In this document: positions 18,147-26,817 of the stretch, piece by piece
How the letters are laid out: the number at the start of each line of letters is the position of its first letter
How positions within the stretch are numbered: the stretch's first letter is position 1
Origin: Bradyrhizobium sp. LHD-71
Lineage (GTDB): Bacteria > Pseudomonadota > Alphaproteobacteria > Rhizobiales > Xanthobacteraceae
Length of the DNA stretch: 64,000 nt
Assembly (NCBI RefSeq): GCF_031157255.1
Contig: NZ_JAVIFX010000010.1
Span: 1-64,000, forward strand
Reading direction: 5' to 3'
Notes under the pieces: model-generated
Told to the model about the DNA's origin: nothing
The model's input: the letters and a program-made list of their open reading frames with translations, nothing else
The model's database searches: none
Translations under genes and position numbers: made by a program

Positions 18147-18221
18147 CTAATGCTCCTGTTTCCGAAGTTCGCATGTAGCGTGTGCCGCGAAGTGATGTGA
18201 ACTTCGGAACCGGAGCACTAG
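18147..18221. repeat. Palindromic repeat, type C (copy C2), overlapping the folB stop
   Basis: A 75-nt hairpin, CTAATGCTCC at the left and GGAGCACTAG at the right, inner arm GTTTCCGAAGTTCGCAT. It is more diverged than C1 and the left-arm bulge is reduced to one base. The right-hand CTAG supplies the TAG stop of folB (18220-18218 on the minus strand). Confidence 0.9.
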
Positions 18222-18586
18222 CCATGTCGCCTTCGTGTCAGGATCACGCCGACGTCGTCAAAAATAGCGGCGATCGGCGCGTGCGGCTTGTGGACGGTGA
18301 CCTTGAGCGCACTGACGGCCGGGAAGGCCGCCAGGACGGCATCGGCCACCGCGCCCGCTGCCCGTTCAAGGAGATAATAGTTGTGACCGGCAAACGCTTT
18401 CGTCGCCGTCGCGACCACGTCCGAATATGAGATCGTATCTTTCAGCTTGTCGGTGTGTGACGGTTCGCTCAGGTCGGTCGACAGCTCCAGATCGATGACG
18501 AAGCGCTGGCCGACTTCGGCTTCATGCTCGAGCACGCCGTGCCGGGCATGGATGACGATGCCGTGGATGAAAATTGTGTCGGTCAT
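18218..18586 (-). CDS. folB: Dihydroneopterin aldolase
   Basis: 122 residues, the usual length. Converts 7,8-dihydroneopterin to 6-hydroxymethyl-dihydropterin plus glycolaldehyde. Family motifs are IFIHGIVIHARHGVLEHE at the N-terminus (with the catalytic-site Glu), DTISYSDVV in the middle and LKVTVHKPHAPI with the conserved Lys. Its ATG overlaps the folP stop by four bases. The stop codon TAG is part of the terminal CTAG of repeat C2, so the last residues (RRRHG) abut the repeat and the ancestral C-terminus may have been a few residues different. Confidence 0.95.
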   Translation of the reverse strand: MTDTIFIHGIVIHARHGVLEHEAEVGQRFVIDLELSTDLSEPSHTDKLKDTISYSDVVATATKAFAGHNYYLLERAAGAVADAVLAAFPAVSALKVTVHKPHAPIAAIFDDVGVILTRRRHG

Positions 18587-19443
18587 CGCTTTCCTTCGAT
18601 TGCAGCGTAAACGCGCAGGGCCTGAACAGTCTCCGCTACGTCATGGGCGCGAATGATCGCGGCACCGTTTCGCACGGCAACGAGGTGTGCCGCAAGCGAA
18701 CCTCCGAGACGCCGATCCGGTTCTGACTCCGCAACTGCGCTGATGAAGCGCTTGCGGGAGCCGCCGACCAGCAGCGGGCAACCGAACGCCTTCAGTTCGG
18801 ATAGCCGCGCCAACGCCGTCATGCTTTGATCCGCCGTCTTGCCGAAGCCGATACCGGGATCGAGCGCGATCCGCTCCCGCACGATGCCAGCTTGCTCGGC
18901 GACGTCCAGTGTGCGGGTGAAAAAGGCGGCGATGTCGCTCATGATATCGATCGCCGGATCGACGCCATCGCGATTGTGCATGGCGACCAGCGGCGCCCGA
19001 TACTCGGCGACCACGCGGGCCATCTCGCCGTCGCGCAGCAGGCCCCAGACGTCGTTGACGATGGCTGCTCCGGTATCCAGGGCGAACCGGGCGACCGCAG
19101 CCTTCATCGTATCGATGGACACGGGCGTTCCCAATGCGACGATATTTTTAAGTACTGGTCGGAGCCGACCGATCTCTTCGTCCGCCGATACCGGCGCCTG
19201 GCCGCCGTAAGGCCGCGTGGATTCAGCGCCGACATCGATAATGTCGGCGCCGTCGGCAATCATGCGTTCCGCCTGGGCGAGCGCGTGCCTCGGATCAAGG
19301 AATTTCCCACCGTCAGAGAACGAATCCGGCGTGATGTTGAGGATGCCCATCACTGCCGGATATGGGCGCGTCGCCGGTGGCCATCCGGGGGCCACTGCGC
19401 TCCGGACTACGCGAACGGACTGGCTCTCTGACGCCTCGGTCAT
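18583..19443 (-). CDS. folP: Dihydropteroate synthase
   Basis: 286 residues from ATG 19443 (a TTG at 19473 would add ten). Condenses p-aminobenzoate with hydroxymethyl-dihydropterin pyrophosphate; the target of sulfonamides. The motifs are VMGILNITPDSFSDGG, IIDVGAESTRPYG, SIDTMKAAVARFAL, NDVWGL, IALDPGIGFGKT and VGGSRKRFI. First gene of folP-folB-folK. Neither candidate start has a clear Shine-Dalgarno, so the exact N-terminus is uncertain. Confidence 0.95.
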   Translation of the reverse strand: MTEASESQSVRVVRSAVAPGWPPATRPYPAVMGILNITPDSFSDGGKFLDPRHALAQAERMIADGADIIDVGAESTRPYGGQAPVSADEEIGRLRPVLKNIVALGTPVSIDTMKAAVARFALDTGAAIVNDVWGLLRDGEMARVVAEYRAPLVAMHNRDGVDPAIDIMSDIAAFFTRTLDVAEQAGIVRERIALDPGIGFGKTADQSMTALARLSELKAFGCPLLVGGSRKRFISAVAESEPDRRLGGSLAAHLVAVRNGAAIIRAHDVAETVQALRVYAAIEGKR

Positions 19444-19542
19444 GGACGCGCTTTGCGCGGTCCGTCGGCTCAAGTCAAGGACCTGGAACCGGCCTCAGCG
19501 GCGGGAAACTGCCCAATTTTTCCCTGATCAGGATGGACTTGA

Positions 19543-19950
19543 TCAATAGGTGATCTTGCGCGGCAGCTTTCGCGCGCGCTCGATCAGGATGCGCACCGAC
19601 TTCTCGGTGGGCTGCGCGCGCATCAACCGATGCTTGCTGTTGGCCTCCGCCATTGCTTCCGCGAGCTTCCTGGGGTTTCGGTGGCTGAGTTCGCCAACCG
19701 TCGTGACGCCCGCGCGCCGCAATAACTTCGCCTTTTCGCTGCCCATGCCTTTAATGCGCATGCAGTCGGCGTTGTTCGCCCAGTCGAGCCACTGCTGTTC
19801 GGAGATACCAGTGTTGGCAGCGAGATCTTTGCGGCCCTTCACTGTGCGTGCCGCTTCGAGCAACTTCTCCGTCGTCCGGATGTGTCTCGATTTCAGCTTG
19901 ACCTCCAGAAACGGGGTCATTCCATCAATATATTTCAGCGGGTAGTTCAT
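19543..19950 (-). CDS. DUF4332-type helix-hairpin-helix protein
   Basis: 135 residues, mostly helical. The central part IKGMGSEKAKLLRRAGVTTVGELSHRNPRKLAEAM is a helix-hairpin-helix (GxGxxKAxxL) motif typical of DUF4332 proteins; an earlier copy (FLEVKLKSRHIRTTEKLLEAARTVKGRKDLAANTGI, split here) looks like a degenerate first repeat. Such motifs bind DNA non-specifically or mediate protein contacts; no partner is evident. It stands 70 bp upstream of folP on the same strand. Confidence 0.82.
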   Translation of the reverse strand: MNYPLKYIDGMTPFLEVKLKSRHIRTTEKLLEAARTVKGRKDLAANTGISEQQWLDWANNADCMRIKGMGSEKAKLLRRAGVTTVGELSHRNPRKLAEAMAEANSKHRLMRAQPTEKSVRILIERARKLPRKITY

Positions 19951-20468
19951 GGCACTCGCAAAGACACTCAGGCAGCCGAATCAAAAAAAGGCGTACGCAG
20001 AAACCGGAAGCGCCGCTTAATCCATCAGCAGAAGAATAGAACGGAGCGAACCGGGGCACGCCGATCGCCTTGCCGCCGAGGATCCGCTCTCGACGGTTGC
20101 GCTTCGCCGATCCACCTGCATGTCATTCCGCTCTGAGTGTGTCTCTTGTTCAATTTTTACTTTAGGTCGCGCTAGTCGTGAAAGACAAGCATCAACACTG
20201 TCGGAGTCGGTTTTTTGCGTCTCATCTCTGCCAAGTGTTGCAACAATGCCAGAGTCGTGGCGAAATCCTGCAAGGAAATGTATGTAGGTGCAGAATTGAC
20301 GATATCTCGCAGTCGTCAGGCGGGCGTTCTGCCGAACGGTGCGTTCGTGCGGCGCCAATCGTCGAAGGAGCCGATCGAACATGTCGCATTGGCAAGCGAT
20401 TCAGATAGATTCATTTTCTCGCGAACAACTCCGAACCTGTTCTTCGGTTTCGGATGAGAAGGCACGTC
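19951..20468. other. Intergenic stretch without a supported gene
   Basis: 518 bp between the divergent DUF4332 gene and the HerA-like ATPase gene. Open frames exist (for example 20017-20382 on the minus strand) but their proteins have no recognisable motif, no Shine-Dalgarno and poor codon character. The only functional element I see is a GAGAAGG ribosome-binding site at its right end for the ATPase gene. The DNA is less GC-rich than its neighbours, consistent with promoter or decayed sequence. Confidence 0.6.
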
Positions 20469-22031
20469 ATGGCGAACGCTGATACCAAGGAAGCAATCTT
20501 CGTAGGCAAGGAGGAACAGTCAGCGTGGCTGACGCTGGCGCTCGCGAACAGGCATGGTCTTGTTACCGGTGCGACCGGCACCGGAAAGACGGTCTCGTTG
20601 CAGGTTCTGGCCGAAGGATTTGCCCGTGCCGGCGTCCCGGTGTTCGCCGCGGACATCAAGGGAGACCTTTCCGGCATTTCGGAGCTTGGCGAGGCTAAGG
20701 ATTTCATCCTCCAGCGCGCGAAGGACGTCGACGTAGAGTTTCAGCCAGACCAGTTTTCGACCATCTTCTGGGATGTCTTCGGCGAAAACGGCCATCCCGT
20801 GCGCGCGACAGTCTCGGAGATGGGGCCGTTGCTGCTCTCGCGGATGATGGATCTGAACGAGGTGCAGGAGGGCGTGCTGAATATCGCCTTCCGCGTCGCC
20901 GACGAGCAGGGACTGCTGCTGCTCGACATGAAGGATCTGCGCGCGATCCTCGCCAATGTGGCCGAGAACGCGAAGGCGCTGACAACTCAGTACGGTAACG
21001 TATCGGCGCAGACGGTCGGGACGATCCAACGCCAGCTCCTGGTATTGGAAAACCAGGGCGGCGACAATTTCTTCGGCGAGCCAGCGCTGGAGCTGCAGGA
21101 TTTGATGCGCACCGACAAGGATGGAAGGGGCTATGTCAACATCCTGGTTGCCGACCGGTTGATGCAGAATCCGAAGCTGTACGCCACCTTCCTTTTGTGG
21201 CTGCTGTCGGAGCTGTTCGAGCAACTTCCCGAGGTCGGCGACCTGCCGAAGCCAAAGCTGGTATTCTTCTTCGATGAGGCTCACCTCTTGTTCGACGATG
21301 CGCCGGCCGCGCTGATGGACAAGATCGAGCAGGTGGTGCGGTTGATACGCTCCAAGGGCGTCGGCGTTTATTTCGTCACGCAGAACCCGATCGACGTGCC
21401 GGACAAAGTTCTGGCTCAGCTCGGCAATCGCATGCAGCACGCGCTGCGAGCCTTCACGCCGCGCGACCAGAAGTCGATCGCCGCCGCAGCGCAGACGTTC
21501 CGACCCAATCCCAAGCTCGACACGCAGAAGGTCATCACCGAGCTTGGCAAGGGCGAGGCGCTGGTTTCATTCCTTGAAGGCAACGGTACGCCGGCGATAG
21601 TCGAGCGTATTCTCGTTCGCCCGCCCTCGGCGCGGATTGGCCCGATCACAGCGGAAGAGCGCAAGGAATTGATGAGCAGGAGCCCCGTCAAAGGCAAATA
21701 CGATACGCCGGTCGATCAGGAGTCCGCGTTCGAAATGCTGCAGAAGCGCGTGAACGAAACGGCGGTAGAAGGCGATGAGCCGACAGAGGCGCCAACCGGC
21801 GTGTTCGGGCATCTGAGCGCGATCGCTCACATTATCTTCGGCACCAACCGCAAGCGCGGCACGCGATTGACGACCGGGCAGATCATTGCCCGCGACGTGA
21901 CGCGATCGATGACCAATCGTGTCGCGGGCGGTGTCGCGGCCAATCTCGGAAAGTCAGTTGCAGGGCAGATGGGCGGCACGATTGGACGTGCGATCGTCCG
22001 CGGCGCGCTGGGAGGAATGCTGCGACGGTGA
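20469..22031 (+). CDS. HerA-like P-loop ATPase, DUF853 (YjgR) family
   Basis: 520 residues. ATG at 20469 has GAGAAGG seven bases upstream. The Walker A motif is GATGTGKT (residues 34-41), Walker B is KLVFFFDEAHLLF (around 265), and VYFVTQNPIDVPDKVLAQLGNRMQHALRAFTP carries the sensor/arginine-finger region of the FtsK-HerA class. The C-terminus is Gly-rich (ANLGKSVAGQMGGTIGRAIVRG), as in YjgR. Family members are assumed to be DNA-pumping or helicase-type ATPases, but no substrate is known for this branch and no NurA-like partner is nearby. Confidence 0.9.
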   Translation: MANADTKEAIFVGKEEQSAWLTLALANRHGLVTGATGTGKTVSLQVLAEGFARAGVPVFAADIKGDLSGISELGEAKDFILQRAKDVDVEFQPDQFSTIFWDVFGENGHPVRATVSEMGPLLLSRMMDLNEVQEGVLNIAFRVADEQGLLLLDMKDLRAILANVAENAKALTTQYGNVSAQTVGTIQRQLLVLENQGGDNFFGEPALELQDLMRTDKDGRGYVNILVADRLMQNPKLYATFLLWLLSELFEQLPEVGDLPKPKLVFFFDEAHLLFDDAPAALMDKIEQVVRLIRSKGVGVYFVTQNPIDVPDKVLAQLGNRMQHALRAFTPRDQKSIAAAAQTFRPNPKLDTQKVITELGKGEALVSFLEGNGTPAIVERILVRPPSARIGPITAEERKELMSRSPVKGKYDTPVDQESAFEMLQKRVNETAVEGDEPTEAPTGVFGHLSAIAHIIFGTNRKRGTRLTTGQIIARDVTRSMTNRVAGGVAANLGKSVAGQMGGTIGRAIVRGALGGMLRR

Positions 22032-22086
22032 GTTCGTCCCGATCATTTGCAGCTTTAGCGACCTGGCATTCCGGCGAGACGCCCCG

Positions 22087-22115
22087 TTCGCAACACCGTC
22101 CGAGCAAGCTATAAT
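22087..22115 (+). promoter_or_regulatory. Sigma70-type promoter candidate for the M20 peptidase gene
   Basis: TATAAT at 22110-22115 is a perfect -10 box. TTCGCA at 22087-22092, 17 bp upstream, matches the -35 consensus at four of six positions. The start codon follows 31 bp after the -10 box. Confidence 0.5.
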
Positions 22116-22146
22116 CGTCGCCGACCTCTAACCGTCGGAGACGGGA

Positions 22147-23544
22147 ATGCCAGATCAGAAATCGCTCGACGCTGTGCTCGGGCACATCGACGCTAATATC
22201 GACAGCAGCCTCGAACGCCTGTTTGCGCTGCTGCGTATCAAGTCGATTTCTGCCGATCCGGCATTCACAGGCGACTGCAAAGCGGCGGCGGACCATCTGG
22301 CGAAGGATATCGCCTCCATCGGTTTTGCAACGGACGTGCGTCCGACCGGCGGACATCCGGCGATTGTCGGCAAGTCGGAGGGCTCTGGCCCGCGAGTGAT
22401 GTTTTACGGACACTATGATGTGCAGCCCGTCGACCCGCTGAATCTCTGGGAGCATCCGCCGTTCGAGCCCGCGGTTAGGACCTTGGCCGATGGCCGCAAA
22501 GCGATCGTCGCGCGAGGCGCACAGGACGACAAAGGCCAGCTCATGACCTTCGTCGAGGCCTGTCGGGCCTGGAAGGCGGTGACGGGTGATCTGCCGCTTC
22601 CGGTCACGATTCTGATCGAGGGTGAGGAGGAGGTTGGCTCGAAGAACTTCGGCGCGTTTCTGAAGAACAACAGGAGCGATCTCGCCGCCGATTTCGCGCT
22701 CGTCTGCGACACTAATATGTGGGACCAGAACACGCCGGCGATTACGACCTCGCTGCGCGGACTGGTATATGAGGAGGTGCGCATCAAGGCCGCGAACCGC
22801 GATCTGCATTCGGGGCTGTTCGGCGGCGGCGCGCAGAATCCGATCCGCGTGCTGACACGTATTCTCGGCGGGCTGCACGACGAGAACGGCCGCATCACCA
22901 TTCCGGGCTTCTACGACGGGGTGAAAGATACGCCGCCCGACGTGCTCGAGGCGTGGAAGAAGCTGAACTTCTCAGCCGAGACATTTCTCAAGCCGATCGG
23001 CCTGTCGATCCCCGCCGGCGAAAGGGACCGGCTGCTGATCGAGCAGGTCTCGTCACGACCGACCTGCGACATCAACGGTATTTTCGGTGGTTACACCGGC
23101 GAGGGCGCAAAGACGGTGATACCTGCGGAAGCGACCGCAAAGGTGTCGTTCCGTTTGGTCGAAGGCCAGGATCCGCAAAAGATCCGCGATGCCTTCCGCG
23201 CCTATGTGAAGGCGCGGCTGCCGGCCGACTGTTCGACCGAATTTGCCGATCACACCAATGCGCCGGCGATCGCGCTGGACTGGACGATGAAGCCGCTTGG
23301 CGCGGCGCAACGTGCGCTGACCGAGGAATGGGGCAAGGAGGCACTTCTGATCGCTTGCGGCGCATCTATCCCGATCGTGGCGGACTTCAAGCATACGTTA
23401 GGGCTCGACACAGTCATGGTCGGCTTCGGGCTCGAGGACGATCGCATTCATTCGCCAAACGAGAAGTACGATCTGAAGAGCTTCCACAAGGGCATCCGCT
23501 CGTGGGCGCGCATCCTGGCGGCATTCGCCAAGGCGCGCGCCTAG
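22147..23544 (+). CDS. M20-family metallopeptidase (dipeptidase-like)
   Basis: 465 residues with GGAGACGGGA before the ATG. The di-zinc site is visible: His in FYGHYDVQPVD, bridging Asp in ARGAQDDKGQ, general-base Glu pair in IEGEEEVGS, Asp in VCDTNMW and a late His in EDDRIHSPNEKYDL. A lid/dimerisation domain lies between (about residues 200-370). The length and the NLWEHPPFEP segment match the M20 dipeptidase branch that cleaves short peptides with broad specificity. Cytosolic, as no signal peptide is present. Confidence 0.93.
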   Translation: MPDQKSLDAVLGHIDANIDSSLERLFALLRIKSISADPAFTGDCKAAADHLAKDIASIGFATDVRPTGGHPAIVGKSEGSGPRVMFYGHYDVQPVDPLNLWEHPPFEPAVRTLADGRKAIVARGAQDDKGQLMTFVEACRAWKAVTGDLPLPVTILIEGEEEVGSKNFGAFLKNNRSDLAADFALVCDTNMWDQNTPAITTSLRGLVYEEVRIKAANRDLHSGLFGGGAQNPIRVLTRILGGLHDENGRITIPGFYDGVKDTPPDVLEAWKKLNFSAETFLKPIGLSIPAGERDRLLIEQVSSRPTCDINGIFGGYTGEGAKTVIPAEATAKVSFRLVEGQDPQKIRDAFRAYVKARLPADCSTEFADHTNAPAIALDWTMKPLGAAQRALTEEWGKEALLIACGASIPIVADFKHTLGLDTVMVGFGLEDDRIHSPNEKYDLKSFHKGIRSWARILAAFAKARA

Positions 23545-23560
23545 ATTCGTTTGTTTGATC

Positions 23561-23608
23561 GCATTTTCTGCGGAAAACCGGTGCCCACTTTTCCGGAAAA
23601 TGCTCTAG
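23561..23608. repeat. Hairpin repeat F (copy F2), IFCGKP-type
   Basis: A second copy of the GCATTTTC...GAAAATGC hairpin, here ending in CTCTAG. The upstream tract ATTCGTTTGTTTGATC (from 23545) is also shared with F1. It lies between convergent genes (the M20 peptidase and the GT39 gene), as does F1, so it probably serves as a bidirectional terminator. Confidence 0.9.
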
Positions 23609-23613
23609 CAGCG

Positions 23614-25263
23614 CTACTGCGGCGCCGGAATGGTCAGCAAACTCGAGATGCTCGAGCCGCGGATGTCATAGACGCGCGCGAACACGACGTCGTCGCGCTT
23701 GATCTCGACCAGCACCGGCGCATTGAGGCCCTTGCAATAGAACTCGCCGAGCGTCATCGCGAAATCGGCGCTCTGGCTGTCCCAGCCAATGCTGAATTCC
23801 TCGCCCAGCGCGACCCGGGCCGCCTGCTGCGGTCCGCAGACCGCGACCTTCCACTTTCGGTTCGCAGGCGGGATCTCCTGACGTTCCTCGAGTTGCAGGC
23901 GCAATTCCTCGGACGCCTGTTTCAGCGCAAGACCCCAGTAGTCGAGCATGTAAAGATGCTCGGCTGCGCGCACGGTTCCGGCGATATGATTGAAGTAGGT
24001 GTACTGATAGGGATGGAGTCGGATCCCTTCTGCCAGCGGCAACAGCAAGGCCGCGCCGAACACGATGTTGACGCCGAGGACCGCCATCGCGCCCTGGCGC
24101 CTTACACGGTCGTTGATCCAGGCAAAGCCGACCCCGGCCATGACAGCCATCGGCGGAATGACGAACAGGAAGTGGCGGATGCCGTTGTAGAGGGCAGGGC
24201 GCTTCACCATCGCGACCATCAGCGGCAGGGTCGCCGCGAGCGCAAGCATAGTGAGGATCATCTTGCGCTTTGCCGGCACGTCGCGGCGAAAGAGCGAAAC
24301 TGCAGTGACACCGAGGCCGGCCGCAAGCGTTACCATCATCGCTTCGGGCAATTTGAGTGCGAACAGCGTCGGCAGGTACGACCACGGCATATCCGGCACG
24401 GACACCATCTGGCCGTTGTACAGTTCCTTCCACGGCTTCTCGAAAAAGGCTGAGAAGTAGGTCATCGCCTGCAGGGGATTGTCGAGCCGAACGATCGACC
24501 ACGGCCAGATCAGCCCCATCACCAGGTAGCCGAACAACAGTCCGGGGACCAGCACGTAAACGACGCGGACGAGCCGATGCACCGTCTCACGTAGTCCCTG
24601 CGTCCGCAGTTCCTCAAGAAGCAGCGGGATGAACGCGATCAGCACATAGATCAGCGCGAAGCCGCCGAGAATGCGGCAACCCAAGGCAAGCCCGGCGCCG
24701 AGGCCGACAATCAACACGGTATGTGATGACGGGGACGGGTATTCCTCGACGAGGCGGACCAGGCCCAGCATCAGCACGACCATGGCGATCGCGAACGGGA
24801 TGTCCTTCGGATTCATAAACATGTGGCCATAGAAGGCCGGGCAGACCGTCACCAGGACCAACGCGACAAGACCCGCGACCGGCCCACCGACGCGACGTCC
24901 AAGCCGCCACGTCAAGGCGATCCCGAGGACGCCAACGAATGCGCCGACCAGACGGCGTGTCTCGAACAGTTCGAGCGGCAGAATTTTATGCAGCAGCGCG
25001 GCAGCCATATCGAAGCCGCCGCCGTACATGTACAGGTTGACGAAGGAGAGTGCGCTCTTGTCAGTGAATCCGGAGCCGTAGAGCTTGAGCAGAAGCTCGG
25101 CGTACTCTGCATGGGTATAGTCGTCCCAGCCGAGGCCGTAATTCTTGAACGTCAGCGATGCGATGATGGCGATCGCGGCCAGCAGCAGCAGAGCAACATC
25201 GTCGCAGGTTTGCCCTATCGATCGCCGTTCCGGCGTATCGACGATCGAAGTGATACTGGTCAT
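23614..25263 (-). CDS. GT39-type (ArnT/PMT-like) membrane glycosyltransferase
   Basis: 549 residues with about eleven to twelve transmembrane helices, consistent with the GT-C fold. The first periplasmic loop has the catalytic-type Asp pair in YGLGWDDYTHAEYAE (Asp47-Asp48). Later loops hold GHMFMNPKDIPFAIAM, which resembles the NxxD-type motif, and MVSVPDMPWSYLPTLFALKLPE. The C-terminal ~110 residues form a soluble domain. Such enzymes move sugars from polyprenyl-phosphate donors onto lipids or proteins; the acceptor here is unknown and no donor-synthesis gene is adjacent. Confidence 0.82.
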   Translation of the reverse strand: MTSITSIVDTPERRSIGQTCDDVALLLLAAIAIIASLTFKNYGLGWDDYTHAEYAELLLKLYGSGFTDKSALSFVNLYMYGGGFDMAAALLHKILPLELFETRRLVGAFVGVLGIALTWRLGRRVGGPVAGLVALVLVTVCPAFYGHMFMNPKDIPFAIAMVVLMLGLVRLVEEYPSPSSHTVLIVGLGAGLALGCRILGGFALIYVLIAFIPLLLEELRTQGLRETVHRLVRVVYVLVPGLLFGYLVMGLIWPWSIVRLDNPLQAMTYFSAFFEKPWKELYNGQMVSVPDMPWSYLPTLFALKLPEAMMVTLAAGLGVTAVSLFRRDVPAKRKMILTMLALAATLPLMVAMVKRPALYNGIRHFLFVIPPMAVMAGVGFAWINDRVRRQGAMAVLGVNIVFGAALLLPLAEGIRLHPYQYTYFNHIAGTVRAAEHLYMLDYWGLALKQASEELRLQLEERQEIPPANRKWKVAVCGPQQAARVALGEEFSIGWDSQSADFAMTLGEFYCKGLNAPVLVEIKRDDVVFARVYDIRGSSISSLLTIPAPQ

Positions 25264-25695
25264 CTGTTGCTAGACCGACCGTTCCTCAGGACCTTTGAAA
25301 TTTCACAGCGCAGGCCTATTCCCCCGACGCTGACTATATCGTGATCACGTTCACGTGTAAGCTAATTATAGGCTTATTTTATGAGTGCAATGCAATAACT
25401 CTCGGTACGGTAAAGATTATTTGGAACACGTTGCACGCGAAACATGACCGCCTGTTCATCTCGTTGGGACATTCTGTGCGCAAAAAATGATGCTCGCATC
25501 CTTCGATACCGGCGGCATTCATCGTGCGGCGCAGGGTGCGGTGCCAGGGCCGCCATCTGAGATGGTCGTCACGGGCGGCTGCTTATAGCAGTGCCGGAAC
25601 CGCTTGGATCGTGACTGTCGTGCAGCGAAGGCCGGCGCTGCGGCGTCCAATGTTGAGGACATCCGCCAACCAAAGCGCGTAAAGGCGTCGATTGC
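25264..25695. other. Divergent intergenic region
   Basis: 432 bp between divergently transcribed genes, with an AT-rich core (about 25350-25420) of the kind expected for promoters. I could not settle on a clear -35/-10 pair. A short palindrome CCATCT-G-AGATGG lies near 25552-25564. No open frame here has protein-like character. Confidence 0.55.
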
Positions 25696-26700
25696 TTGGC
25701 AAATGCACTTTTGCAGAGCGAGCCGTATGACGGTATTGTGGCTTCGGGATCGGACCGGTTCCCTTGGCTGAACCGGACTGCGGATGGCGCTGCCGCCCGT
25801 GTCGCGGCGTGGGGTTTTCAGATGATGGTGCTGCTCGCCGCGGGCGTCGGCGTATTAGTGATGGGCTTGCTTGCTGTCGGCTTCGGCATTCCCATCAGCG
25901 ACTCCAGCTTCGGTAACGCGCTGCTGATCGCCGGCGTTGTCATCCTGTGCACCGGCCTCATCCTGATCGGCATGTGGTTCGTCGCGCGCGAATTGGTGAA
26001 GCTCGGGAAGCTTATGGTCGCTCACGACGCGCATCTCGGCCGCTTCGTCGCTTCCGACAGGCCGCCCGCTTCAGCAGTCGATGAGTCTCTGGTCGAACGG
26101 CTCGGTGGTGATGCGGTTACCGATCATGTCCGTGTGTCTGGTTCGCCGCCGTGGGCCGAACCGCCCGCGCGCAGCAGGCCGAGGCCTCCCATGTCAGGGG
26201 TTCCTCCGATCGAACCTGTCGCAGTGCCGCCTCCGCCCGAACCCGATCGCCCGATCCGGCGCAACCTGCTGTTCACCAGCAAGCGGCGTGAGAGGCTTGA
26301 AGCGCTTGCGCAACAAGGCGGCGCGCCGCCGTCGCCCATCGCGCAGGACGCTGAACCCAGGATGTCGTCGTTCGAGAATGCCTGGTCGCGACCTTTGCGG
26401 CAGAACAGTCTGGCGGAACGCGTGGAGCCGTCGGCTTCGCCGGCCGAGGCGACGACGAGCGATGACAGGAGCGCCGGCGCTTCCACCGAGCCTCAAAACG
26501 AGGATACGCCTGCAGAGGCAGCGACCACGTCCTCGACCGACCTTCCGCCCGGCGTCACGGTCGTTCGATCGGGTTCGGTCGATGAAATGACCTACACGTA
26601 TTACTCGGACGGTTCGATCGAGGCGCAGTTGCCAGGCGAAGGACCGATCCGCTTCGCATCGCTCGATGCGTTGCGAACTTACGTCGAACAGCGGAAGTAA
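25696..26700 (+). CDS. Membrane-anchored protein with Pro-rich linker, unknown function
   Basis: 334 residues if translation starts at TTG 25696, which has AAAGGCG eight bases upstream; no ATG precedes the first membrane helix. Two transmembrane helices span about residues 38-60 and 72-95. A cytoplasmic-looking region of some 170 residues follows that is rich in Pro, Ala, Arg and Glu and probably disordered (RSRPRPPMSGVPPIEPVAVP). The last ~50 residues fold as a compact unit with TYTYYSDGSIEAQLPGEGP and ends RTYVEQRK; this tail occurs in other alphaproteobacterial membrane proteins. I do not recognise a function. Confidence 0.75.
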   Translation: MANALLQSEPYDGIVASGSDRFPWLNRTADGAAARVAAWGFQMMVLLAAGVGVLVMGLLAVGFGIPISDSSFGNALLIAGVVILCTGLILIGMWFVARELVKLGKLMVAHDAHLGRFVASDRPPASAVDESLVERLGGDAVTDHVRVSGSPPWAEPPARSRPRPPMSGVPPIEPVAVPPPPEPDRPIRRNLLFTSKRRERLEALAQQGGAPPSPIAQDAEPRMSSFENAWSRPLRQNSLAERVEPSASPAEATTSDDRSAGASTEPQNEDTPAEAATTSSTDLPPGVTVVRSGSVDEMTYTYYSDGSIEAQLPGEGPIRFASLDALRTYVEQRK

Positions 26701-26817
26701 TAGCTGCCGCATCAAGTCTACTCGAGACTATACTCTGTAGTCGCTCGCCTGATCTTGGATAGTCTTTGGTTCCGATCGGGTTCCTGATATACGCAAGTAA
26801 ATTCAGGAGCTGCCCGC

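Noticed and set aside
20017-20382. Minus-strand 121-codon frame in the 19951-20468 gap
   Set aside because: No ribosome-binding site, no motif and atypical composition; not enough to call a gene.
23551-24453. Plus-strand frame starting in repeat F2 (peptide IFCGKP)
   Set aside because: It runs antisense to a well-supported GT39 gene and begins in a repeat known for producing spurious annotations; the same applies to 11898-12809.
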